A stretch of 54,561 nt of DNA from Priapulus caudatus (lineage: Eukaryota > Priapulida > Priapulimorpha > Priapulimorphida > Priapulidae): NCBI RefSeq assembly GCF_000485595.1, contig NW_014577061.1, positions 746,282 to 800,842 of the forward strand, in the 5' to 3' direction. Every line of letters starts with the position of its first letter. The stretch's first letter is position 1. A program made the translations under genes and the position numbers. The notes under the pieces are model-generated. The model did no database searches. It had not been told where the DNA came from and was given only the letters and a program-made list of their open reading frames with translations. This document shows, in pieces, positions 22,541 through 34,510 of this stretch.

Positions 22541-22924
22541 ATCTAAACAGAACTCCCTGCAAAGTTGATAATCTCCTCACTGGTTTGTACTTAACCTTTA
22601 CGCCAGAATGTTGAAGGGACTAGATCGGCATTCACGTGAGGCGAACATGAAAAAAAAAAACACGCACCACAATTGTTAGGTACAAAATACAATCGTGCAC
22701 ATCAATTTACTGTGCACATTAGGCCTGCTAACTGGGGTGCAATGCAATAAGATACGATAGATGCTGCATCGACAAAAATACATAATGTACCATTCTAGCG
22801 CTAGCTTTCGCCATCACAACTTCACACAGTTTAACACACCCAACTCTAAGGCGATTTACGTAGGAATTGGTATATCGCATGGTTTGTTTTTCAAAAATCA
22901 ACTAGAAAACTGCTCTGCGCAAGT

Positions 22925-23035
22925 GCCTCTCTCTCGCTCTCGCTCTCGCGCGCGCTCTCTTCCTCTCTCTCGCCTCTCTCTCTCTCTCGTCTTTCTCTCT
23001 CTCTCTCTCTCTCTCTCCCTCTCTCTCTCGCTCGC
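22925..23035 (+). repeat. (CT)n tract
   Basis: CT repeats with CG interruptions. Confidence 0.95.
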
Positions 23036-24792
23036 TCCTGGCATTCCCGGGGCTGCTACAACAGCGGCTGGGTTATAAGTAGGCTGTCTAAGATGAATAG
23101 CGTCTCGAAAAAGTCGGATTAGATTTCAAAACATCCCGGCGCACGATATCATCACGTTCTCCTCTAATATATACAAAGTTCTCTATTCCTCCTTCCAAAG
23201 AAGCCAATTTCTCCTTCGTATGCATAAAAATATCGTCTATTACATGTGATTTACTCACTCGTGTATCAAAGATTAGATTTAGCATTTTTAAATATAATTT
23301 CAAAAAAGCTAATCAGGAAGATTTCGATTTTTCGGAAACAGTTATAGATATGTATAGTAAGTTGGGTCGGGTAAAATCACTGGCCTGCGAGAAAGAATAA
23401 CAGCAGTTTAGGTTGCCGGGGTTATCGTGCAAATGTCGACGTTTTGGGGCAGAGGAAACAGATTAGTTCTAATCCAAGAAAGTCTGGCGATAAAATCCAT
23501 CGACACACGAACACATAAACCATTGTCCATCCACCATGTCTTTAAGAACTTGAGTCGATCAGCCTGACGTAAGTTGCTTTCACGCGGTAACGATCATTTG
23601 GACTTTTAGAGCATCGTATAGCTGCCATCGCCTTGCCGAGCCTTTCACAAATTACTGGAGGTTTAAAGTTCATGATATGGAGTCTGCAGAAATGTGTGGC
23701 TCGCCACACGAATCACCATCTGTTATATAAAGGACTTCTACAGACGTTTACGTGTCACCGCACGAGAGGCACACAATGGCAGCGTCTGTAAACGCGTGGC
23801 AAGCATTAGCTCGAATGTAGACAAAAGCAGAATCTTTACAACATAATTACATTCTATACTTATGCTTATCGTATCTCCCATCTTGTGGCGCCTAACAAAG
23901 AGCGAACAGTAACAACGGTCAGACTAATTTATTTGCATAATGGCGTCGCCTCAGTGCGGGTCATTAAATTGCTAATTATTGCGCATAATTAGTTACTTTC
24001 AAATATGTAAAATGAGTTATTGTCTCAAGATTCGTTTATGATTTCTTTTTTTAAATTACACACGCAGAAGATTTATGTTGTTGCTTGCCATATGATCGTA
24101 AGTCTAGCCACGCTGATAAACCACATAAGTAGGTTGTGTGTGTGCGTAGGATAGTGAGATTCAAACATAAGAACCAGGGTCGGAGTATATGCTTTATAAT
24201 CGGAGGCAATCACATACGAGTCTGTGCAGAGCGGGAGGCAGCTATTGATTTTAATGACGAAAACCAGATGAGATTGTGTGGAAGAGAAAACGACTCGAAA
24301 GCAACCTTCACAGACGTGTGCAGTGCACACACTACACACGAGGGAGGATTTCCAATAGTCACCGCTGAAACACTACGCATTTTCTTGTTAGACGACGCAT
24401 GCATACATGGCCTAAAAACTCAGGCGAGCTGATCTCCTCTCATGTTAACTTGTCCGTCGTTTAACAAAATTCCTGCTTCCTTCAGTAGCATTATCCAGCC
24501 AAAATGTAAGCCGTTTTATCTGTCCAGCATGCAATATGTGTTGCATGACACCAATCACCCTAAGGTTAACCGTGTACATTACCACGAACATGGTTGACCA
24601 AAGTGAATGACAGTGAAAAGGCTTATCCAAGGTAGATGCAGACATACGCATGATCCCCAAGAAAGCTGACAACATTGGCAATTCGGCAAAACATCGATGG
24701 CAAGTATGTATATAGACCCGCCGCTGCAATTTAAAAGCACTTTTCCGATATCGATACTAGTTGTTAGTATGAGCAGATATTAAATTTTGTTG
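23036..24792. other. No gene seen
   Basis: A/T-rich unique sequence. Frames at 24073-24432 overlap on both strands and look like chance. Confidence 0.55.
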
Positions 24793-26003
24793 TTAAGGAT
24801 ACTCTCAAGTATGTTTTTTTATTATTTATTTGTAATTCATTATCATTCCAAATTCATTTTCATTTCAAATTNNNNNNNNNNNNNNNNNNNNNNNNNNNNN
24901 NNNNNNNNNNNNNNNNNNNNNNNNNNNNNNNNNNNNNNNNNNNNNNNNNNNNNNNNNNNNNNNNNNNNNNNNNNNNNNNNNNNNNNNNNNNNNNNNNNNN
25001 NNNNNNNNNNNNNNNNNNNNNNNNNNNNNNNNNNNNNNNNNNNNNNNNNNNNNNNNNNNNNNNNNNNNNNNNNNNNNNNNNNNNNNNNNNNNNNNNNNNN
25101 NNNNNNNNNNNNNNNNNNNNNNNNNNNNNNNNNNNNNNNNNNNNNNNNNNNNNNNNNNNNNNNNNNNNNNNNNNNNNNNNNNNNNNNNNNNNNNNNNNNN
25201 NNNNNNNNNNNNNNNNNNNNNNNNNNNNNNNNNNNNNNNNNNNNNNNNNNNNNNNNNNNNNNNNNNNNNNNNNNNNNNNNNNNNNNNNNNNNNNNNNNNN
25301 NNNNNNNNNNNNNNNNNNNNNNNNNNNNNNNNNNNNNNNNNNNNNNNNNNNNNNNNNNNNNNNNNNNNNNNNNNNNNNNNNNNNNNNNNNNNNNNNNNNN
25401 NNNNNNNNNNNNNNNNNNNNNNNNNNNNNNNNNNNNNNNNNNNNNNNNNNNNNNNNNNNNNNNNNNNNNNNNNNNNNNNNNNNNNNNNNNNNNNNNNNNN
25501 NNNNNNNNNNNNNNNNNNNNNNNNNNNNNNNNNNNNNNNNNNNNNNNNNNNNNNNNNNNNNNNNNNNNNNNNNNNNNNNNNNNNNNNNNNNNNNNNNNNN
25601 NNNNNNNNNNNNNNNNNNNNNNNNNNNNNNNNNNNNNNNNNNNNNNNNNNNNNNNNNNNNNNNNNNNNNNNNNNNNNNNNNNNNNNNNNNNNNNNNNNNN
25701 NNNNNNTAAAGAAAAATCCTGATGCGCTATTTTGGTCCATATTGTGCTTAACATGTGGCGAAAATTTTGTATCCTCACTCTTTCTGGTAGTTGAGAAATA
25801 TCCAAAATGCCATTTTTACATAAAAATTCAAAATTTGTGTGGTAGCATAATTAGGTGCTGGAAATTTCATGAAATTTTTTGGCTTGAGCATAGAGATATA
25901 TCTCCTCTATAAATATAACAAGTGATTGATTAGATTCATTCGCCAATAAACGTTTAATCTTCATTAGAGCAATACCTGTGCAAAACGTTGAGAGTATCCT
26001 TAA
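24793..26003 (-). mobile_element. TTAA-flanked TIR element containing an assembly gap
   Basis: TTAAGGATACTCTCAA at 24793 is mirrored by TTGAGAGTATCCTTAA ending at 26003, so a TTAA lies outside both ends. The middle is an 835-base gap (24872-25706). The part 25708-26000 is the inverted counterpart of 50150-50430. On the minus strand both copies keep an ATG at the same place, reading M(D/N)Q(N/K)S(A/T)SGFF. TTAA targets suggest piggyBac-like mobility; no transposase is visible. Confidence 0.65.
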
Positions 26004-27111
26004 CGTTTCTAGTTTAGCAATTATAGGTTCGATAACTAACTTTCATGCACGGCACTACAAACATGGAGCCTAGAAAGCACGCCCGCAGGCACGCAAGCAG
26101 GCACGCACGCACGCACATTCCTAAGCAGAGAGTTCGTGATATGCGCAGCTACGCAGCATTTCGTCATGCGCGTTAACCCCTTGCGGCCACACTCCATGTA
26201 GGCCAAAAACCCGGCCAGTATCATTGGCTGAACACAGCGCTGTTCTCTGATGGAAACAACTCATCTTCCCCGGCACGCTAATTTCCCGCCGGGCGCCCTT
26301 GATTGGGGTGTTGCTATCCCCCGGGTACCCCCTTGATTGCCTCATTTCGACACATGTGAGCGAGCCCATTACATCGGCCTCGCTGCAATTTAACACCGGC
26401 CACACAGACGGGCAAAAACTCCAGACGACATCAAACCTCCCCTAATTTCACGAATTGCCCCATTTCGAGCCAAGCCTTATATAATTGCCTGGACCTAAAA
26501 TGCAATTCTGTGTCCGCATCGGTTCGTCATTTGCTCCATGGTGGATGAGAGATGAAGGTCCCGTGAGTAGATCTAAGTGCCCTAGTTAGTAGTCACGTGT
26601 GCACGTCCGCCATGTTGAACAGGCACGGCGCTTCCAAGACTAAATTAGCTAATTAGATATGCACTACGAATGATGTCCGAACTATCACTAATATGAACGA
26701 TGAATCACTTGGCATCTTTCTGGTCGACATAACAGTATAAATATTCGAACGTGTACATTTATTATATATATATATGTAACGCGTATGTGTAATATGTAGC
26801 AGTGGTATGTATAGCTATTACCCGCCTCGCTATATATCGTATTATAGCTATTACCCGCCTCGTAAGTACAGTCGTCCCCGCAAACATCGACGCAGCTTTC
26901 TGTCAGGTAGAATATCTGATATTGACTGCTCTCTTCACTAGGCTAGCGAAGGCCACACCTGTCTGAGCGCTAATATGCTGTCCTTGCACGTGTAACGTAT
27001 CACTTCCGTTTCCCCTCACCTTGCGCCTTGCTGATGCGTGCAATCGCATCAGTGCCGGTGGGTAACACTTTCATGTCGCACATACCGATGCATTTCATGA
27101 TTGCACGCGCC

Positions 27112-27115
<4 letters not shown>
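26004..27115. other. No gene seen
   Basis: Holds a short direct repeat TATAGCTATTACCCGCCTCG (about 26810 and 26845) and a pogo-like TACAGTCGTCCCCGC motif (about 26867). Confidence 0.5.

Positions 27116-27184
<69 letters not shown>
27116..27184 (+). repeat. (CT)n tract
   Basis: Almost pure CT repeat of about 68 bases. Confidence 0.95.
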
Positions 27185-27191
<7 letters not shown>

Positions 27192-28916
27192 CTTCCTCGT
27201 GCAGTTAAAGCATCGGGAAGACTTCCACAGCCAGAGGTAATAAGCAGGGCAGCGGACAGGTACGTATGCAGATGCGCAAGCAAACTCATCTCAACATCAC
27301 CTCGGGTGGCGAATCATGTGATGGATAGGTCTCCAACTAAAATGTCAAGGCGCGCCAATACTGGTTTCAGTTTGGAGGAACGAGAAAGCATTACTCGGCG
27401 TCTCCTATATATACATGTATACATACCTGCATTGCAACGACACGGCTGACAGAGACAAACGCCCGTGGAGAGCAGAGCAGCATTAGCAGTTTCTCAGCCG
27501 ATTAATACCTGTCCAGCTTTACTCTAACCCTTACCCTTCCCCGGCCGGTTCGAAGTCATTTTCGAACCAATTGCCTTGCTATAGCTATCATCCTGCTATA
27601 TCATTCCCTTCGCTTCTTTTTCCGTTCACTCTTCTTTCTCGTGTAGTGTTGAATATATCTCGAACGTAGACAGTAGGTAGTAACAGTTGTATAAACGGTG
27701 ACAACTACAGTTTTATTATAAATACGGATAAACAGCACAGTCAAAACAGTGTACACGTACCGGTTAGGGGTTGCCGTCGTCTCTCCGTTTCTAGCAAAAC
27801 CTGTCCATGTGAGCTCTTCATTATGTAGCTATTCTAAAATGCCTTCTGTCCACGCTGAATTATGTGTGCTCTTAAGTATGTAGCTAATGTCTTCTGGGTC
27901 CATCGCCGGCCGTCCCTGAACATTTGCATGAGTAATGTGCCAAATTCCCCATGTCTCCATCTCAAAGCTAAAACGCCGTACTACACTCGCTCTCTCCCTC
28001 TTTCTCTCGCTCACTCCCTCTTCCTCTCCCGCTCTCCCACTCCTCCTTCCTCTCTCCCTATCCCTACCTTTCATGCTATCCCCCTATCCCCAGCCGTCTG
28101 CCCTCTGTACTCTGTCCCTGTCACTGTCCCACATTATCCCTCTCACTAATACCCGTCCAAATCCACTCTTAATCCAAACCCTTGACCACTTCTAATCCTT
28201 TTCCCGCCAAGTTTCATTTCCTGCCCAGGCCGTGAAAGAGAACAGACGAAACGACGTGTGAAAATGCGAGAGAATGCGACAAGAATATATTAAAGAACGA
28301 ACGTAAGCGTAACTGCGTACGGGAGGAATGGCGACCAGAAGATGCTTTGTGGCTCACACAGGCCCAGCTCCAACCTCGCCGCTTAATTACGTGCAGACAG
28401 CATTTTTCAGCGTCTGAGATGGAAAACAAATTGCCTCAACGAGCCGAATTAGGTCACATCATGTTGGACACCAGACATGAATCATACTCATACATGCTAT
28501 ATATATATATCTCGCCGTCGCGGAACAAGTTTGCAGGGCCGAGCGAAATACGTGCCGGCTGGCTGGTCCTAATCTAACACTGAAGCACTGAAATACAGCC
28601 CATGACTATTCACGGCTCTCGCATCAATGATGCGGTGTGTATGAGAATGTTTATCAGTATTAACAGTCTCGATTTTAAAGCGATACGGAAAATACGTGAG
28701 CAGCATGTCTTAATCTTGCAGGTGTTACACGCTGTTTTACCATTCTACGTGTGATATGCTTGATAGCGGCGGTGTGCCGCAACAAAGCTTGATAGATACA
28801 TCGATTTTATTACTCGTATAATAATAATAGCACGGCAGCGATGTTCATAGCTAGACGTTTATATCTCACGTTCACGGGAACTTAACTCACTGCTCCCTAA
28901 TATTTGACAAGAGCAC
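27185..28916. other. No gene seen
   Basis: Includes a C/T-rich interval at 27990-28150 that produces Ser/Leu/Pro frames. Nothing recognised as coding. Confidence 0.55.
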
Positions 28917-28972
28917 ACAAACACACGCACACACACACACACACGCACGCGCACGCACGCACGCACACACAC
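28917..28972 (+). repeat. (CA/CG)n tract
   Basis: Alternating purine-pyrimidine run next to the empty-site repeat copy at 29038-29234. Confidence 0.9.
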
Positions 28973-29037
28973 CTGTGAATACACGCAAACGCACAAGTAC
29001 ACGCACACCACTAAACGAGATTGTCATCTTCACACAT

Positions 29038-29234
29038 GTATGTATACAGAAGTGTGTTTCTTTTATAAGTAATCACTGTTAAAGGCTCAGCCGGCGGCAA
29101 CAAGTAGGCGTGTATGAAGACGCGGCACCCCCGCAGCTCTCGCTCCTGGTCCACCTTACTCTACCATCGCTATAACGCCATCTGTAGTCAGTCACCACGC
29201 CGCGCTAGATTAAGATGCGCATCACATGTGGGAT
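29038..29234 (-). repeat. Paralogous copy of the 9881-10500 flanks, empty site
   Basis: The reverse complement of this block matches 9881-9960 and then 10388-10500 at high identity. It includes the segments GTGATGCGCATCTTA and GGGGGTGCCGCGTCTTCAT. It ends beside a CACG-rich microsatellite, as the other copy does. It is a dispersed repeat, not a gene. Confidence 0.7.
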
Positions 29235-29955
29235 GGGGATGACCCGCCCCTTACCGAGCTGTGGCATCGCAACACGCCATGCACAACACTGCAAACTGTA
29301 GACGACATTGTGCGAAACTGAAAACCCGCACCCCTCCACGCTCTCGTTTATGTGTTTTCGTTTTTTTTCTCGTATATTTTTTGTTTAAACTCGAAATCGA
29401 GTTTCGTTTAGCACTCGCGGTGCGTCCTTGTATAAAGCCGTCCGTGTGAGGGAAAGTTATTCTTTGTGCTGTTTAACAGAGTGTTTGTTCGGGCAGATTA
29501 ATATCTAGCATAAACTGCACGCCACTGTGACAAGGTCTGGGAACTGGCCCTCGCATGAACCCCCCGGTCACGCATTGTCGGGCCCGGGCAGGCACATTTG
29601 AAACCTGACACACAAGTAATGCCAGGCCCAGCCGGCCCTCGTGGGTCCGCGTGCGTGACTTGACTAGTCTCGCACCTGTTAATTGTCAGATTATAGAATC
29701 CCCCACCTCCCACCACCGCCAGCCGAACATCAAGGTAATGTCGATGAGTAATGAACTGACTACCGACTACGCCTTATTTCGGTCGCACGCGAGGAATGAC
29801 AGACAACCGGCACAAATATGGCCGCCCGGAAAAAAACAACTCCCGCGCCCAGGTTAGACTTAGAGCGGTGCGTGCAATCCCGCCAGCCAGACGGGGCCGC
29901 TAAAGCGCGAGCTGCCCAAGCAGAACTCGTTTTCACGCTTCCTTCTCCGTCCGAC

Positions 29956-29957
<2 letters not shown>

Positions 29958-29997
<40 letters not shown>
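29958..29997 (+). repeat. (CT)n tract
   Basis: Pure CT run in a GC-rich region. Confidence 0.95.
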
Positions 29998-30001
<4 letters not shown>

Positions 30002-30926
30002 ACTCCCCCGGCTCCACTCCTTTTCACGCGCTACGTAGTTTCGCCCGTATCGTAAAACGCGCGGCGCTCGCGAGAGCGGAACGCCAAGCCCCGGTCCCCA
30101 CACCTCACGTTCACTGCCGCCCTACTCGGCGCGTCTGCCTCACAGACGAATAGTGGGGGGGGGACAAGATTGTTGTCGGCAGCGACTACGGACACGCGGG
30201 GAAAACACCTGCCGACGTGAAAAAATAGCGGTGCGCAGACGAGACTAACAAGCTGCGCCTCTGCTGTTCGACTGACCCAGACTTCATGCACACAGTACAT
30301 TCCGTTAGCTTCCTTGGGAAACGCGCGCGTGCGTATATATACTGACCAGACGACTGCCGCCGCAGTTCTTCTGTCGGGTGCACATTCAGTGCGCGCCTTC
30401 CCAATCCAGACGGCGCTGTCAGACGACGCGAAGTTTAACCCTTTCCAAACTACACGGCACGGATAATATTATCACTCAGTCGTTCGTGCATTTTTGCGGC
30501 AAGAACATGGTACCAGAAAGATATAGGATAAAACTTTGAACTACGATGAAATTTCCAATCGTGACAGCGATAAGACCAGAGCGACATTTAATATCAGTAA
30601 GATCCTGTAGCGTTGCAACTCGTTTGCATTTAACCAGATCTTGCTCGGCGATATAAAGTCACTGATACGTCGCGGGATCGAATGGAGACGTCTGCGTGAG
30701 ATATCGTGGAATAGTTTAGTCAATTGTAATTATGACAGATTGCATTGATAATTCATCGTCAGTTTTGTGAATATTTGCTTTTGTTAACACCACCCGAAGC
30801 ATCGCTTGTAGGAAGTTTAAAATGAAAGTGTCAGTGACACTGTAGCTCACCACAAAAAAGGACACAAATGAGTGAGTGAGAAGTCAAGTTTTAATTGAGC
30901 AACCATCGACGTACATTATAGAAACG

Positions 30927-30963
30927 AAGAGTATATATGGGAGAACTCCCATTATATACTCTT
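30927..30963. repeat. Short hairpin with CTCTTGATA end
   Basis: AAGAGTATATATGGGAG (30927-30943) pairs with 30946-30963, with one indel. The right side runs on to CTCTTGATAATTAT, close to the ends of the ATTATCA(A/G)GAG fold-back group. The left end is not preserved as clearly. Confidence 0.45.
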
Positions 30964-31319
30964 GATAATTATGTGTACTTTTTTACGTGAAAATAATAAA
31001 TAATATTATATATAAATTCTAAATAATTTATAAACCAAAATTAATCACAATTTGTGATGGTAGATGGCGTTATCATAATAATAATAATATAATAATAATA
31101 GTATAAATCATACTATGTTCATAGCACGAATTTTGCATTAAAGATATTGTCAATGAAATCTTGTAAAACGAACCAGACGAGTGTGACACCAAAGACTGTT
31201 TGTTATCAGCGTGTCTATATAATATGCTATATAATTGCCAAACCCTACCTAATTTGCATAAAAAAATGTTAAATATCAAAACCCCTAGCCCTTATTCATT
31301 CACATACCAAAAATGAGTA

Positions 31320-31612
31320 AAATCCGTTGAACCTCAACTGACTAATGGCAATTCCCATTTTTGCCAAAAAATTGCCGTGGCTCGAAAGTACGTCAACTGG
31401 CGTGCTCCAAAATAAGACGTTTAATATGGGAGCATAGCAGTAACAACTATACCCAATTTAAAACATGTGGGTCAAACGGTTCCTGAGTTATCGTTGACCG
31501 TAGCCAAATGTTGACGAACGGACAGACGGACGGACGGCCGGACGGACGGACGTACGACGGACGACGACCCATGGCAATAGCTCAGCTTGACGATGTCAAG
31601 GTGAGCTAAAAA
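31320..31612 (+). mobile_element. Element with GACGGACGG tract and terminal hairpin, copy A
   Basis: A GACG/GACGG tract (31517-31565) is followed by a hairpin with AGCTCAGCTTGAC (31579-31591) and GTCAAGGTGAGCT (31595-31607), one mismatch and a GAT loop, then AAAAA. The same layout is present in reverse at 52464. I recall similar sequences in many marine invertebrate genomes. A Helitron-like 3' end (hairpin, then CTAA) is possible. The left limit is not defined. Confidence 0.55.
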
Positions 31613-32999
31613 TGCATCCCCTCCTGATAACGGTTTATGAAGGAAGGTCATATAGTTTCCTATATATGCTCCTATGGCACCTATGCGTATCACGAAACTG
31701 AAAGGCAGCATAGGCCCTACATATACCTATTACTTTAAATTTCATAATTATAGATATTAATTATCTGTATACTCCCATAATATAATCCTATCCAAAATAT
31801 ATATCAAATCTTATGACTGACCTAACAAAATAACAACGAAAACAAAAAACTCACATTTGACCGATTTTTATTAACGGCCATTAATTTTAATTTTTAAAGG
31901 GCCTCTTATCAGTAACATAATTAGTCTTAACATTAATCTTGACTTTTTTCTCTTAAACTATCAAGGATAGACGGTCACATCGACGACGACGACTAAAACA
32001 ACGTAAAGTCACCAGAACGGAAAATCCTAGCCAATTTCCTCATAACTTTTAACTAAACAAATTTCTGTCAACGCCTACGAGAAAAAGTTCATGTAAAGAC
32101 TAACTTTATGACTAATTTTGTTTCTGACAATGGCCTCCAGCTCTACAAACTCCATATGAAGATCGAAGAACTCCAACTGATCTCACATCGCCAAGAGAAC
32201 TTATCATCTCTGGGTATCTCTATAAAACCGACCGAAACCGTCCCTTGACACGGGCACAATCAGAACGGGATTACCGGCTACGGATCTCATTTCGACGGAT
32301 TTCTAACTCTTTATTTTTGCCTCTTTTTCACATTATTGCCTCGTATCTTGTTCGATATGCAGACCATCTACTCTCGCGTAATGCAAATAAGATTTTGTGA
32401 CTTACACGCGCGCGTGTGTGTGCGTTTGCGTGCGCGTTTGACGCTCCGTTGTGCATATATTAGATCGTTACACGAAAACTGCATTTCAATCAAGTATGCT
32501 GCACACCACGACACACAAGAGCAATCACGGTCTATAACCAGGCCATCTAATTCTCCAGCCTATCTACCAGTAAATGACTGTGAATCAAGACGACTTCATG
32601 CAGTTAGAGAATTCGTTCTGTATCGTGATCTCATCCAGCGCACGCACGATATGCATCCATGAGGCGTGATAGATGTCGACTGCGCTGTATTATAAAGGAA
32701 ACAAGAATCGCTGAACACACCTGAGCTTTTACTGATTAACTGCTAACTGCAAATGGCACACGCCGCGGTTTCCGAACGTGACTATACGCGGCGCAAAAAC
32801 GGCAAGCAAAACAAAAATACTAGAATGCACCCGGCTCTACAGCCTAAAGCTAACTACGTGCGTTATTACTAACACACCCGTAACATCCCGAGTCCGAACC
32901 AACGCTGAAACAAACGCGATAGGTAATACTAATCATGCCACTGCTGAAGCATTCTTCGCGGCGCACTGCAAGTTCATGGGCAGTACGTCACATACCTGC
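31613..32999. other. No gene seen
   Basis: A 108-codon frame at 32336-32662 lacks domain features. Confidence 0.5.
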
Positions 33000-33200
33000 A
33001 CAGTGCACACACGCACGTCCCTCCCCGCACACACACGCACACACACGCACGCACACGCACACAGACACGCACACGCGCACGGACGCATAGACACAAGCAC
33101 GCACGCACGCACGCACACACACACAGACATACACACCCACACAGACACGCACACACGCGCCACTGTAAGCATACAGAACATCACACACACACACACCACG
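33000..33200 (+). repeat. (CA/CG)n tract
   Basis: ACAC and ACGC repeats with scattered interruptions. Confidence 0.9.
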
Positions 33201-33989
33201 GGAAGCAGACTATCTACACCACACACTAACATATCGGTCATCTTCAGCGTGTTAACACGACGCGGTCAAACAGCATAACCGAATACGGCGGTGTGCAAAT
33301 GTCTGCTGCATCAACTGCGAGACAAGCAGCCGCTGCTGCTGCCACTGTTGCGCATTGCCCGTCGTCTTACACATAACCCCACCCCCACAGCACCCTCGCC
33401 GCGTTGGTTACAAACACAGTTCGCGCTGCTTCCCAATAATAACACACAGCCGGGCACAACATGTATGCACGTCCTCATTTAAAGAGCCGTTATGTTCCCA
33501 ACTTCGTAGAGCAGCACTTGACGACTGTTCGCCCCCAAAACATTAGTTGCCTACGAGACGACCGGCGGCCCGCCCGTAGGCGCTGGCAAAACTGGATCCT
33601 CGGTATATTCTCCACGCTAATTGTTTATTATTCTTCCCAAATAGCGGGTGCAAAAGAAGCGATGGCGATAGCATCATAGCCGCCCCTCTGGTTACGCTGA
33701 TTTTGCAAGCTGGTGCGATTAGATTGCGCTTTCATATATACATGAGAGATAAATATTAATTGTTGTGTGTACACGTAAATGCCCGTGCATGTACTGTAAA
33801 TACGGAATACCACAACTACAGAGCTACGAAAAGACGTACGTTGAAGACACAGTCATACGAGGATTTCCCGACTGACATTTGAACCTCGATGTATTTCGAT
33901 TGGTAAATAGTCAGAAACCTATACAGGTGCAAATTGTGGCTAAATTCTCCAGTAACTTATATATAAATTTGTTAACTAAATAATGCAGT

Positions 33990-34510
33990 CTCTTGGCACG
34001 ACAGCCTTAGCAACATAATTACATTGCCTCTCAATGTCGTACCAACTATTTCTAACATAAGAGGTGTTGTGTTATGCTCTGATACTTGTAAGTGTCCATT
34101 AAACTGCATATATGGTGACAAGTTAGTATTGCCGTAGGGGAGTGAACCTAAACAACAACCCAACTGGGGCGTGATAATTTATAACAACTTAGGTTTAGCA
34201 ATTTGTCTTCCCAACTCGGCATGCGGGCATGTGAGGGTGAAGCTGTGACTTGAAGTCATCAATGTCCATTGCTTCCACAACTAACGGATACATGGTGACA
34301 TAATAGTATTAGTGTGCCTTCGGGGAGTAAACCCAAGCAAGCAAACAGATGCGTACTGAAATAATAACAAGTTAGATAGTGCAACGTGCCTTCCTGCATT
34401 GGGCTCGTGAACCAATGTTGTGAGTGAGGCAATGACTTGAAGGTGTGCCGGTCCTCGACGCAACGTGCATATTAAATACGGAACATTACTAACAGTTCTA
34501 AACAACTGTC
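33990..34510 (+). repeat. Degenerate tandem repeat of about 180 bp, nearly three copies
   Basis: Successive blocks share GTGCCTTC or TGTCTTCC segments, ATGGTGACA(A/T)(A/G)(A/T)TAGTATT, GACTTGAAG and (A/G)GGGAGT(A/G)AACC(T/C)AA. Strongly diverged, with no coding frame through it. It lies inside EXT1 intron 1 if that gene is intact. Confidence 0.55.

Larger units (their letters stand above)
29235..31319. other. No supported gene; GC-rich interval
   Basis: 29780-30420 is GC- and CpG-rich, like an unmethylated promoter, and contains TATATATA at 30334-30341. No coding exon follows within about 300 bases. From 30800 on it is A/T-rich. Confidence 0.45.

Noticed and set aside
21853-22614. 253-codon Ser/Leu frame
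   Set aside because: Simple CT/ATCTCT repeat with irregularities.
24787-25805. Frames of about 300 codons
   Set aside because: They consist mostly of unknown bases in an assembly gap.
27540-27570. GGTTCGAAGTC resembling a tRNA B box
   Set aside because: No A box or cloverleaf around it; I found no tRNA, rRNA or snRNA in the window.
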